From UBA5232 sp964557565 (GTDB taxonomy: Bacteria > Patescibacteriota > Dojkabacteria > SC72): DNA of 8,419 bases. Made by a program: the position numbers and the translations under genes. The stretch lies in the NCBI GenBank assembly GCA_964557565.1, contig CAZLAH010000019.1, positions 1 through 8,419 on the forward strand. The letters run 5' to 3'. Below the pieces are notes generated by a model. That model was not told the origin of the DNA and did not search any database. It saw only the letters and a list, made by a program, of their open reading frames with translations. Shown here one piece after another: positions 1-6,091 of the stretch (position 1 is its first letter; each line of letters starts with the position of its first letter).

Positions 1-25
1 AATTTAATTTAGCTCTTTTAAATAA

Positions 26-337
26 ATGGCAAGTCTAACAGCGAAAATTAGAGTAAAGCTAAAAGGATATGATTCTGTAGTTGTTGATAATTCTGCTAAA
101 AGCATAATCGAAACTGCTATAAGTACAGGTGCTAAAGTAGGTGGCCCTATACCTTTGCCAACTAAGAGAAGAAAAGTTGCAGTTAATAGATCACCATTTA
201 TTTACAAGAGCTCGATGGAACATTTTGAGATTAATACTCACAAGAGGATAATTGACATTATAGATCCTACTCCAAAGACAATAGATGCTTTACAGCATTT
301 ACAAATGCCTGCTGGTGTAGATATCGGAATACAATAA
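26..337 (+). CDS. rpsJ: 30S ribosomal protein S10 (uS10)
   Basis: S10 sits in the head of the 30S subunit; in other bacteria it also partners NusB in antitermination. The 103-residue product has the usual family length. Visible signatures are GPIPLPT (residues 40-46), THKRIIDI (71-78), then PTPKTIDAL and the C-terminal PAGVDI (95-100), all standard for bacterial S10. The start is firm: an in-frame TAA (23-25) lies directly before the ATG, so no longer product is possible. No Shine-Dalgarno motif precedes it; the upstream bases are only A/T-rich. It is the first gene of the S10 operon and is followed after 13 bases by L3. The operon leader and promoter lie outside the window or cannot be recognised in the 25 bases available. 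Confidence 0.97.
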   Translation: MASLTAKIRVKLKGYDSVVVDNSAKSIIETAISTGAKVGGPIPLPTKRRKVAVNRSPFIYKSSMEHFEINTHKRIIDIIDPTPKTIDALQHLQMPAGVDIGIQ

Positions 338-350
338 TAAATATATAAAT

Positions 351-932
351 ATGAAAGCAGTAATAGGAATAAAAAAAGGAATGACAAGAGTATTTAAGGG
401 AGACAAAGTCTTACCTGTATCAGTTATTGACATATCAGGATGTATTCTTTCATACTTAGAAAAAGATGGTTTTGAATTAGGTATTGGTGAAAGCAGAAAA
501 GCAAACAAAGCTATTTCTGGAAAATACAAAGCGTTGAAAGCAGTACCTGCAAAAAGAGAATACTTTAAAGGAAGTCTTGAAGAGAAGAATATTGGAGATA
601 GCATAGATGCAGAAACTTTTAATGTGGGAGATAAAGTAGTAGTAGCTGGTATAACAAAAGGAAAAGGATTTGCTGGAGTTGTTAAGAGATGGGGTTTCCA
701 TGGAGGTCCAAAAACTCATGGACAATCAGATAGGTTGAGAGCTCCTGGTTCAATTGGTGCTGGTACAGATCCTGGTAGAGTTGTAAAAGGTAAGAAAATG
801 GCTGGAAGAAAGGGGCAAGACACAGTAACTCTTAAAGATAGAGAAATTGTTGATATAAAAGATAATCATTTACTCATACTTGGACCAGTTCCTGGATCTA
901 AGGGAGATTTAATTAGAATATATGCAGAATAA
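351..932 (+). CDS. rplC: 50S ribosomal protein L3 (uL3)
   Basis: L3 is an early-assembling 23S rRNA-binding protein whose long loop reaches towards the peptidyl transferase centre. The product has 193 residues, slightly shorter than the roughly 205-210 of typical L3. It begins with the family signature IGIKKGMTRVF (residues 5-15). The central loop is clear: GKGFAGVVKRWGF (104-116), GGPKTHGQSDRLR (118-130), GSIGAGTDPGRV (133-144) and KGKKMAG (146-152). In E. coli the loop glutamine Q150 is methylated by PrmB. Here the matching segment has no glutamine, so that modification is not expected (inference). The ATG lies 13 bases after S10 with no Shine-Dalgarno motif. The gene ends in TAA one base before the L4 start. 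Confidence 0.97.
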   Translation: MKAVIGIKKGMTRVFKGDKVLPVSVIDISGCILSYLEKDGFELGIGESRKANKAISGKYKALKAVPAKREYFKGSLEEKNIGDSIDAETFNVGDKVVVAGITKGKGFAGVVKRWGFHGGPKTHGQSDRLRAPGSIGAGTDPGRVVKGKKMAGRKGQDTVTLKDREIVDIKDNHLLILGPVPGSKGDLIRIYAE

Positions 933-933
933 G

Positions 934-1554
934 ATGGAAAAAGTTTCTAAAAAAACAACAAAAAAAGTAGTAGAAAAGAAAACATCATTAGATTTGAATC
1001 CATCTGTATGGGAAGTACCTTTTAATGAAGATCTAATTGCTCAGGTATTGTACATTTATAACAGTAATGAAAGAAAAGGTTCTGCTAATGTTAAATCAAG
1101 AGGAGATGTAGCTGGTGGTGGTAAGAAACCATGGAAACAGAAGGGTACAGGAAGAGCAAGACATGGCTCTTCAAGATCCCCAATTTGGGTAGGTGGTGGT
1201 GTTACATTTGCATCTAACGATAGAAACTATGTTAAGAAATTGAATAAAAAAGTAGCTAAGAAAGCCCTTTGCATGATGCTTTCTTTGAGATTGAAAAATA
1301 AAGAATTGGAATTTTCTACTTTTTCTTCTGCAGATTGGAAGAAATACAGAGATGAAATGGTAAAGGATTCTAGAAAGAAAGTATTACTTGTATCTGATAA
1401 GTTAGAAGCAGCTAAATTCTTAGGAAATGTAACCAAGATGAACGTTGTTACTCCTTTGAAATTGAATGCTAAACACTTAGTAGGAAACAGAAATATCATT
1501 GTAGACCAAGATAATGTTAAGGTTATTGAAGAAAGGTTAACAAATGGAAAATAA
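934..1554 (+). CDS. rplD: 50S ribosomal protein L4 (uL4)
   Basis: L4 binds 23S rRNA, and its extended loop lines the narrow part of the exit tunnel; in E. coli it also represses the S10 operon. The tunnel loop is recognisable at residues 65-89: KPWKQKGTGRARHGSSRSP followed by an IWVGGG segment. The C-terminal alpha/beta domain follows (KKVLLVSD near 148-155, NIIVDQDNV near 187-195). A lysine-rich leader (1-16) precedes the conserved domain. Two in-frame ATGs are available, 922 and 934. I chose 934 because it begins one base after the L3 stop, whereas 922 lies inside L3 and adds only MQNK. The 206-residue length is normal. The 3' end overlaps L23 by 11 bases in another frame. Confidence 0.95.
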   Translation: MEKVSKKTTKKVVEKKTSLDLNPSVWEVPFNEDLIAQVLYIYNSNERKGSANVKSRGDVAGGGKKPWKQKGTGRARHGSSRSPIWVGGGVTFASNDRNYVKKLNKKVAKKALCMMLSLRLKNKELEFSTFSSADWKKYRDEMVKDSRKKVLLVSDKLEAAKFLGNVTKMNVVTPLKLNAKHLVGNRNIIVDQDNVKVIEERLTNGK

Positions 1555-1837
1555 AGAAATAAAAATACAACCAGTGATATCAGAGAAAACATATGCAGCA
1601 GCAAATGCTTTGAATAAATATACATTCTTAGTAACTAGAGGTGTAAACAAGATAGAAGTGAGAAAAGAGATAGAGAAGAAATACAAAGTAAAAGTAGTTG
1701 CAAGTAATTCTACTGTAAGACCTGGAAAAATGAAAAGAGATTGGAAGACATACAAGACAACGAGAAAATCAGATATGGTAAAAATGACATTTACTCTTAA
1801 AAAGGGAGATAAAATTGATGAATTTTTAAAGAACTAA
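1544..1837 (+). CDS. rplW: 50S ribosomal protein L23 (uL23)
   Basis: L23 lies at the mouth of the polypeptide exit tunnel and is the docking site for trigger factor and SRP. The product has 97 residues, usual for bacterial L23. It shows the N-terminal PVISEKTY motif (residues 10-17), the RKEIEKKYKVKV helix-strand region (about 40-51) and a C-terminal MTFTLKKGDKIDEF segment. Glu14 in ISEK aligns with E. coli Glu18, the known trigger-factor contact, so chaperone docking is probably kept. The ATG is inside L4 (11-base overlap), and AAAGG at 1532-1536, 7 bases upstream, is one of the very few Shine-Dalgarno-like sites here. L29, which normally sits beside L23 in the ribosome, is not encoded in its usual place. 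Confidence 0.96.
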   Translation: MENKEIKIQPVISEKTYAAANALNKYTFLVTRGVNKIEVRKEIEKKYKVKVVASNSTVRPGKMKRDWKTYKTTRKSDMVKMTFTLKKGDKIDEFLKN

Positions 1838-1838
1838 C

Positions 1839-2690
1839 ATGGCTATAAGGAAATTTAAACCTACAACTTCGACAAGAAGAAAAACAAGACTTGAAGATAG
1901 ATCATATCTTAGTAAAAAGAGAGGTCCTAAGAGTCTTACAATTGAGAAAAAACAGATATCTGGAAGAAATAATCAAGGAAAGATAACTGTTAGACACCGA
2001 GGTGGTGGTTTTAAGAGAAGAATAAGATTGGTTGATTTTAAAAGAGAGAAATTTGGAATACCTGCTAAAGTAGCTGGGTTCTTCTTTGATCCAAATAGAA
2101 CTGCACATCTTGCACTTTTGCAATATGATGATGGTGATAAGAGATATATAATAGCTCCTAGAGATTTGGAAGTAGGAAGTAAAGTTGTTTCTGGAGAGAA
2201 AGTAGATGTAATTGTTGGAAATGCAATGCAGATAAAAAATATCCCTTCAGGTACAATTGTTCATTGTATAGAAAATGATCCTGGAAAGGGAGCTAAGTAT
2301 GGGAGATCTGCTGGTCAAGCTATTGTAGTACAAGGTGTAGATCCAACTGGTAAATATATACAGATAAAGATGTCTTCGGGAGAGATTCGATTAGTACCTG
2401 GAGAGAGTATGGCAACAATAGGTCAAGTAGGTAACGAAGATAAATTGAATGTGAAATTAGGAAAAGCAGGTAGGAAGAGAAACTTAGGATGGAGACCAGA
2501 GGTTAGAGGTATGGCAATGCATGCTGTGGAGCATCCACACGGTGGTGGTGAAGGTAAAGGTGTTATCGGTGGACCTGCAAAAGATATTTGGGGAAATAGA
2601 GTTGGTGTTAGAACAAGAAAAAATAGAAGAACAGAGAATATGATAATAAAGAGAAGAAGAACTAAAAACAGGCAATTTGCTAAAAAATAA
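1839..2690 (+). CDS. rplB: 50S ribosomal protein L2 (uL2)
   Basis: L2 is a primary 23S rRNA-binding protein needed for subunit joining and the peptidyl transferase centre. The 283 residues slightly exceed the usual 273-277. Visible blocks are the N-terminal RKFKPTTSTRR, GRNNQGKITVRHRGGGFKRR (42-61), the central SH3-like region with SGTIVHCIENDPGKGAKYGRSAG-type conservation (137-159), GEIRLVPGE (181-189) and the hallmark HPHGGGEG (232-239). The stretch after it (KGVIGGPAKDIWGNRVGVRTR) keeps the conserved WG and TR but otherwise departs from the common HPVTPWG form. The basic C-terminus is typical. It starts one base after the L23 stop with no Shine-Dalgarno motif. Two rare CGA arginine codons (R54, R184) fall on conserved arginines. 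Confidence 0.97.
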   Translation: MAIRKFKPTTSTRRKTRLEDRSYLSKKRGPKSLTIEKKQISGRNNQGKITVRHRGGGFKRRIRLVDFKREKFGIPAKVAGFFFDPNRTAHLALLQYDDGDKRYIIAPRDLEVGSKVVSGEKVDVIVGNAMQIKNIPSGTIVHCIENDPGKGAKYGRSAGQAIVVQGVDPTGKYIQIKMSSGEIRLVPGESMATIGQVGNEDKLNVKLGKAGRKRNLGWRPEVRGMAMHAVEHPHGGGEGKGVIGGPAKDIWGNRVGVRTRKNRRTENMIIKRRRTKNRQFAKK

Positions 2691-2707
2691 ATTATTGATT
2701 AATTCGT

Positions 2708-3013
2708 ATGTCTAGATCACTAAAAAAAGGACCATATACAGATGAAAAATTGATGAAGAAAGTTGAGAAAGCTCGAGCAGAGGGTAAGATGTCCCCTATT
2801 AAAACATGGGCTAGAGCTTCTACAATCACACCAGAGATGGTAGGCATGAAGTTTTTGGTACATAACGGAAAGAAGCATGAAGAGGTATTAGTAATTGAAT
2901 CAATGATTGGACACAGATTAGGAGAATTTTCTCCTACTAGGAAGTTTAGAGGGCATGCTAAGAAGGGTAAACTCTCTAAAGTATACGGAAGTAGTGGTAG
3001 ATTTGAAGAATAA
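2708..3013 (+). CDS. rpsS: 30S ribosomal protein S19 (uS19)
   Basis: S19 is a 30S head protein that forms a complex with S13 and contacts tRNA and the inter-subunit bridge. The 101 residues are slightly longer than the common 92-95. Signatures are the N-terminal SRSLKKGPY (2-10), IKTWARASTITPEMVG (31-46) and the near-invariant GHRLGEFSPTRKFRGH (68-83). The C-terminus is a short Gly/Ser/basic tail, as in other S19 proteins. The start ATG follows L2 by 17 A/T-rich bases without a Shine-Dalgarno motif. Residue R23 is written with a rare CGA codon, but this position is not strongly conserved. Confidence 0.97.
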   Translation: MSRSLKKGPYTDEKLMKKVEKARAEGKMSPIKTWARASTITPEMVGMKFLVHNGKKHEEVLVIESMIGHRLGEFSPTRKFRGHAKKGKLSKVYGSSGRFEE

Positions 3014-3031
3014 TAATTAATTAAAGAAGAA

Positions 3032-3373
3032 ATGGAAGAAAAAATAGTAAAAGTACAAGTAAAGAACATTGCAGAATCACCTCTCAAATTGAGATTGGTT
3101 GTTGATGTAGTTAGAGGTAAGAATGTAGAAGAAGCTTTAAATCTTTTACAGCTAACAAACAAAAAGGGAGTACTTTTTGTTAAGAAAGCTCTTCTTTCTG
3201 GAGTAGCAAATGCTAGAGATTTATTTGGTGTAGATAAGGGAGATTTGATTGTTAAATCAATATTTGTAGATGCAGCACCAACATTAAAAAGAACAAGATT
3301 TAACTCGAGAGGAAGGGTTTCTAGAATAGATAAAAGGAGATCGCATATTAATTTAGAATTAAAAGTTAAGTAA
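3032..3373 (+). CDS. rplV: 50S ribosomal protein L22 (uL22)
   Basis: L22 touches all domains of 23S rRNA, and its long beta-hairpin lines the exit tunnel opposite L4. The product has 113 residues, usual for the family. The helical globular part includes SPLKLRLVVDVVRGK (16-30) and a VKKALLSGVANA helix (50-61). The hairpin region is PTLKR (83-87), SRGR (92-95) and RIDKRRSHI (98-106), the standard signature. An A/G-rich AAAGAAGAA lies directly before the ATG but lacks a GG core, so it is not a good Shine-Dalgarno site. S3 begins after only 2 bases, which suggests coupled translation. Confidence 0.96.
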   Translation: MEEKIVKVQVKNIAESPLKLRLVVDVVRGKNVEEALNLLQLTNKKGVLFVKKALLSGVANARDLFGVDKGDLIVKSIFVDAAPTLKRTRFNSRGRVSRIDKRRSHINLELKVK

Positions 3374-3375
3374 TT

Positions 3376-4023
3376 ATGGGAAGAAAAGTAAATCCAAATG
3401 CAATTAGAATGGGAATAAACAAAACTTGGGATTCTGTTTGGTATGCAGATAAAAAGGATTTCCCTAAGATGTTTGCTCAAGATCTTCTCATTGAGAAAAA
3501 GATTGTAAAAGCAATGAAAGATGCTGGTATCGGAAGTGTAAATATTAACAGAACTGTAAACAAAATAGAGGTTTTGGTATATGTTGCTAGACCAGGAGTT
3601 GCAATCGGAAGAGGTGGTGAAGGAATTGATCTTTTACAAAAAGAATTGAAGAGAATGTTGAAACAAGATATCGAGCTGAAAGTAAGAGAAGTTAAGAAAG
3701 CTGATCTCTCGGCAAGAATAGTTGCAAGAACAATAGCTGATGGTATTGAAAGAAGACAACCATCTAAACTACTTGTAGAGAGTGCAAAAGAGAAAATAAT
3801 GATGTCAGGAGCAAAAGGTTTAAGAATATGGGTTTCTGGAAGAATTAACAATGCTAGCCAAGCTAGGACTGTAAAAGCTACAGCGGGTTCAGTCCCAGCA
3901 CAAACCTTAAGAGCAGATGTAGACTATGCAAATGAAATAGCAAAAACAATGGATGCAGGATTGATGGGTATAAAGGTATGGATATACAAAGGTGAAAAAA
4001 ATGATATAGATAGAGAAGAATAA
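3376..4023 (+). CDS. rpsC: 30S ribosomal protein S3 (uS3)
   Basis: S3 forms part of the mRNA entry channel in the 30S head and contributes to helicase activity there. The 215 residues match bacterial S3 without a long tail. The N-terminus GRKVNPNAIRMGI (2-14) is characteristic. A type II KH domain follows, with the GRGG loop at residues 78-81 (ARPGVAIGRGGEGI). The C-terminal domain shows RRQPSKLLVESAKEKIMMSGAKG (127-148 region), ISGR-like VSGRINNA (153-160), then GSVPAQTLRADVDYA (171-185) and GIKVWIYKGE (198-207). The common GR(V/I)PL segment reads GSVPA, a divergent form. It starts 2 bases after L22 with no Shine-Dalgarno motif and ends with an acidic DREE tail. Confidence 0.97.
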   Translation: MGRKVNPNAIRMGINKTWDSVWYADKKDFPKMFAQDLLIEKKIVKAMKDAGIGSVNINRTVNKIEVLVYVARPGVAIGRGGEGIDLLQKELKRMLKQDIELKVREVKKADLSARIVARTIADGIERRQPSKLLVESAKEKIMMSGAKGLRIWVSGRINNASQARTVKATAGSVPAQTLRADVDYANEIAKTMDAGLMGIKVWIYKGEKNDIDREE

Positions 4024-4043
4024 TATATTAGCAAAGAAAAGAT

Positions 4044-4457
4044 ATGTTACAACCAAAGAAAAGAAAATACCAAAAAGAATTTAGAGGAAAAATGGGTGGG
4101 GTCGCTACTGCTAATAACAAAATCACTTTCGGAGAATATGGATTAAAGAGCATGGTTAGTGGTTGGATAAATGCTAGAGAGATAGAAGCAGCTAGAAGAG
4201 CAATGACAGGATTTACAAAAAGAAAAGGTAAGGTTTGGTTGAAAATATTTCCACAGAAACCTTACACTCAAAAGTCAACAAACAGTAAGATGCTTGGAGG
4301 AAAAGGTGCTGTTGAGGGATATGTAGCAGTTGTGGTACCTGGGACAATATTGGTTGAAATAGGTGGTGTAGACGAGAAAATGGCAAAAGAAGCATTAAGA
4401 CTTGCATCGCATAAGTTCTCTGTTAAAACTAAATTTGTTACAAGAAATGAAATTTAG
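4044..4457 (+). CDS. rplP: 50S ribosomal protein L16 (uL16)
   Basis: L16 binds near the A-site tRNA elbow and is a late 50S assembly protein. The product has 137 residues, the normal length. Signatures are MLQPKKRKYQKEFRGK (1-16), FGEYGLKSM (29-37), AREIEAARRAMT (44-55), the WLKIFPQKPYTQK segment (65-77), MLGGKG (83-88) and the C-terminal VKTKFVTR. In E. coli Arg81, which precedes MGKGKG, is hydroxylated by RoxA/YcfD; here the aligned residue is Lys82, so that modification is not possible in the same form. The gene stops with TAG, one of only three TAG stops. It is followed by the largest gap in the window, where L29 is normally encoded. Confidence 0.97.
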   Translation: MLQPKKRKYQKEFRGKMGGVATANNKITFGEYGLKSMVSGWINAREIEAARRAMTGFTKRKGKVWLKIFPQKPYTQKSTNSKMLGGKGAVEGYVAVVVPGTILVEIGGVDEKMAKEALRLASHKFSVKTKFVTRNEI

Positions 4458-4514
4458 CTTGAGTAAAGCCTTAATAATTGGTAGAATACAAGCCGTTATT
4501 TAATTAAAGACATT
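4458..4514 (+). other. 57-base L16-S17 gap in place of rpmC (L29)
   Basis: The standard S10 operon carries rpmC between L16 and S17. Here only 57 bases separate them, too few for the usual 60-70 codon gene. An 18-codon frame (ATG 4447 to TAA 4501-4503) starts inside the L16 end and reads MKFSLSKALIIGRIQAVI. Its end recalls the IARIKTV block near the L29 C-terminus. The same frame is open back to 4399 without an ATG. The gap also carries a promoter-like pair of hexamers (separate entry). The GCC codons in the short frame are unlike the A/T-ending codons of the neighbours, which argues against real coding. I read it as non-coding, with a weak possibility of an L29 relic. Confidence 0.6.
4459..4487 (+). 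promoter_or_regulatory. Candidate sigma70-type internal promoter before S17
   Basis: TTGAGT (4459-4464) and TAGAAT (4482-4487) are separated by exactly 17 bases. They match the -35 consensus TTGACA at 4 of 6 positions and the -10 consensus TATAAT at 5 of 6. Transcription would start around 4493-4496, about 20 bases before the S17 ATG, in the only sizeable gap of the operon. In such A/T-rich DNA matches like this arise by chance, so the call rests mainly on position and spacing. Confidence 0.3.
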
Positions 4515-4769
4515 ATGGAAAAAGAAACTAAAAAAAGAGATAACAAAAGACAAGTAGTAGGAGTTGTTACAAGTAACAAGATGGAGAAAACAGTAAAAGT
4601 TGAGGTTGCTTCTTCTGAAAGACATCCTCAATATTCTAAGATTGTAAAAAGAAAGAAAGTTTTTTTTGCACATACTAATGAAGAATTACAAATAGGAGAT
4701 AAAGTTACTATAAAAGAATCGAGACCAATGTCTAAGAAAGTAAGATGGATAGTAATAAATAAAAAATAA
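4515..4769 (+). CDS. rpsQ: 30S ribosomal protein S17 (uS17)
   Basis: S17 is a primary 16S rRNA-binding protein of the 30S body with an OB fold. The 84 residues are typical. Visible features are the first strand QVVGVVTSNKMEKTVKVEV (13-31), the RHPQYSKIVKRKKVFFAH segment (36-53) and the conserved GDKVTIKESRPMSKKVRW (61-78). A short charged leader (KETKKRDNKR) precedes the fold. The gene contains the longest homopolymer seen here, eight T at 4660-4667, with the frame intact. It lies 57 bases after L16 with no Shine-Dalgarno motif, and L14 follows after 5 bases. A possible internal promoter lies directly upstream. Confidence 0.96.
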   Translation: MEKETKKRDNKRQVVGVVTSNKMEKTVKVEVASSERHPQYSKIVKRKKVFFAHTNEELQIGDKVTIKESRPMSKKVRWIVINKK

Positions 4770-4774
4770 ATATA

Positions 4775-5146
4775 ATGGTACAAATAGAATCAAACTTAAC
4801 AGTAGCAGATAACAGTGGAGCAAAGATTGTAAAGCTTTTCGGTATACCTGGTTACTCTAAAAGAAGATATGCATTGGTAGGAGATATTGTTACAGTAGCT
4901 GTACAAAAATCTCTTCCTAATGCTGCGGTAAAAAGACACGAGGTTTTGAAAGCTGTAATAGTAAGAGTTACCAAAGAATACAAAAGAAAAGATGGAACAT
5001 ACATCAGATTTGATGATAATGCAGCAGTAATTGTAGAACCAAAGAATAAAGCTCCAAAAGGTACTAGAATCTTTGGACCAGTAGCAAGAGAGCTTAAAGA
5101 GAAGGGTTTTGATAAAATATTATCTTTAGCACCAGAAGTACTTTAG
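4775..5146 (+). CDS. rplN: 50S ribosomal protein L14 (uL14)
   Basis: L14 sits on the subunit interface of the 50S beside L19 and makes bridges to 16S rRNA; it is also the binding site of the silencing factor RsfS. The product has 123 residues against the usual 122. Signatures are MVQIESNLTVADNSGAK (1-17), the VGDIVTVAVQKSLPNAAVKRHEV block (35-57), KRKDGTYIRFDDNAAV (70-85) and GTRIFGPVARELKEKGFDKILSLAPEVL at the end. Conservation is very high throughout. It stops with TAG. The start is 5 bases after S17 and lacks a Shine-Dalgarno motif. Confidence 0.98.
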   Translation: MVQIESNLTVADNSGAKIVKLFGIPGYSKRRYALVGDIVTVAVQKSLPNAAVKRHEVLKAVIVRVTKEYKRKDGTYIRFDDNAAVIVEPKNKAPKGTRIFGPVARELKEKGFDKILSLAPEVL

Positions 5147-5159
5147 TAAAAATATAGAT

Positions 5160-5537
5160 ATGAAGATTAAAAAAGGAGATACAGTAAAAATACTATACGG
5201 AAAAGACTCAGGGAAGAGAGGAGTTGTAGTTGCTGTTGATCTTAAAAATGACAAGTTGGTAGTAGAGGGATTAAACCTTTACAAGAGACATTTAAAAGGA
5301 GATGGAAGACAGAGAACATCTGAGATATTGATAGTTGAGAAACCATTTCCTGTATCAAAAGTCATGTTAATATGTCCATCATGTGATAAAAGTACAAGAA
5401 TTGGAATTCAAAAAGATGGAGAAAAAATAGTAAGAGTATGTAAGAAATGTGGGAAAGCAATAGAATACAAAGTAGAAAAAGAAGTTAAGAAAGTAGTAAA
5501 GAAAGAGACTAAATCAAAGAAAAAGGAAACTAAATAA
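5160..5537 (+). CDS. rplX: 50S ribosomal protein L24 (uL24), zinc-binding form
   Basis: L24 is an assembly-initiating 50S protein with an N-terminal KOW/SH3 domain: KIKKGDTVKILYGKDSGKRGVV-type start (2-24), followed by NLYKRHLK (39-46). The C-terminal part contains two CxxC pairs, C72/C75 (CPSC) and C94/C97 (CKKC), forming a four-cysteine zinc site as in the Thermus form; the E. coli protein lacks it. After residue 105 comes a lysine/glutamate tail of about 20 residues, making the protein 125 residues instead of about 105. The tail probably lies on the ribosome surface or contacts rRNA (inference). The stop TAA overlaps the L5 ATG by one base (TAATG). Confidence 0.96.
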   Translation: MKIKKGDTVKILYGKDSGKRGVVVAVDLKNDKLVVEGLNLYKRHLKGDGRQRTSEILIVEKPFPVSKVMLICPSCDKSTRIGIQKDGEKIVRVCKKCGKAIEYKVEKEVKKVVKKETKSKKKETK

Positions 5538-6091
5538 TGAATAGACTATTAGAAGAATATAACAACAAAATAAAGAAAGAGATAATGCAAGAGATGGGAT
5601 ATACAAACCCTATGCAAGTACCTACATTGAAAAAGATTGTTGTAAATGTTGGTGCAGGAGAAAGCGTAACCAATAGCTCTGCAATTGAGGAAATAGTACA
5701 AATGCTTACATTGATAACAGGACAAAAACCAGTTGTAAATAGAGCAAGGAAAGCAATATCTTCATTCAAAATCAGAAAAGGATTGGAAATAGGAGTATCT
5801 GTAACACTTAGAGGTGAGAGAATGTGGCACTTTTTTGATAAATTAGTAAACATTGTATTACCAAGAACTAAAGACTTTAGAGGCCTAAGTTATAAGTCTT
5901 TTGATGGTGCAGGAAATTACTCTTTAGGTGTTGAAGATCATACTGTTTTTGTAGAAATAGATTCAAACAATGTTACAAAGATAAGAAGTCTTGAAATAAC
6001 CATAGTTACCAGTGCGAAGAATGACAAAGAAGGTAGATTACTTTTAGATAAATTTGGATTCCCTTTTAAGAAAGATGTCAACAAGAGCTAA
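5537..6091 (+). CDS. rplE: 50S ribosomal protein L5 (uL5)
   Basis: L5 binds 5S rRNA in the central protuberance and contacts P-site tRNA and S13. The product has 184 residues against the usual 178-180. Signatures are the N-terminal NPMQVPTLKKIVVNVG (24-39), TGQKPVVNRARKAISSFK (61-78), GVSVTLRGERMWHF (86-99), LPRTKDFRGL (108-117) and GVEDHTVFVEID (131-142). The common FPEI reads FVEI here, a small divergence. The ATG overlaps the L24 stop by one base; AAGGA (5523-5527), 9 bases upstream inside L24, is a weak Shine-Dalgarno candidate. The 3' end overlaps S14 by 17 bases in another frame, consistent with coupling. Confidence 0.97.
   Translation: MNRLLEEYNNKIKKEIMQEMGYTNPMQVPTLKKIVVNVGAGESVTNSSAIEEIVQMLTLITGQKPVVNRARKAISSFKIRKGLEIGVSVTLRGERMWHFFDKLVNIVLPRTKDFRGLSYKSFDGAGNYSLGVEDHTVFVEIDSNNVTKIRSLEITIVTSAKNDKEGRLLLDKFGFPFKKDVNKS

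Noticed and set aside
922..933. Upstream ATG for L4 at 922
   Set aside because: It lies within L3 and adds only MQNK; ATG 934, one base after the L3 stop, gives the cleaner junction.
1227..1625. Antisense frame of 132 codons opposite L4/L23 (and similar ones at 3477-3851 and 7825-8163)
   Set aside because: Composition is Phe/Leu/Ser-rich as expected for the complement of Lys/Glu/Arg-rich genes; no start context or family match.
2692..3480. Open frame of 262 codons on the - strand opposite S19, L22 and the start of S3
   Set aside because: It lies entirely opposite three well conserved ribosomal genes, shows no recognisable domain, and arises because the purine-rich coding strand leaves few stops on the complement.
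4471..4503. Small inverted repeat (AATAA/TTATT) in the L16-S17 gap as a terminator
   Set aside because: Only about five A/T pairs with a long loop, and no strong stem or T-run; too weak to support.
4660..4667. Run of eight T inside S17 as a possible terminator or slippage site
   Set aside because: No hairpin precedes it, and the S17 frame is intact and conserved across it (KKVFFAH).
6054..6074. TTG start for S14 at 6054
   Set aside because: All other starts are ATG, and the extra seven residues are outside the family pattern and lengthen the overlap with L5.
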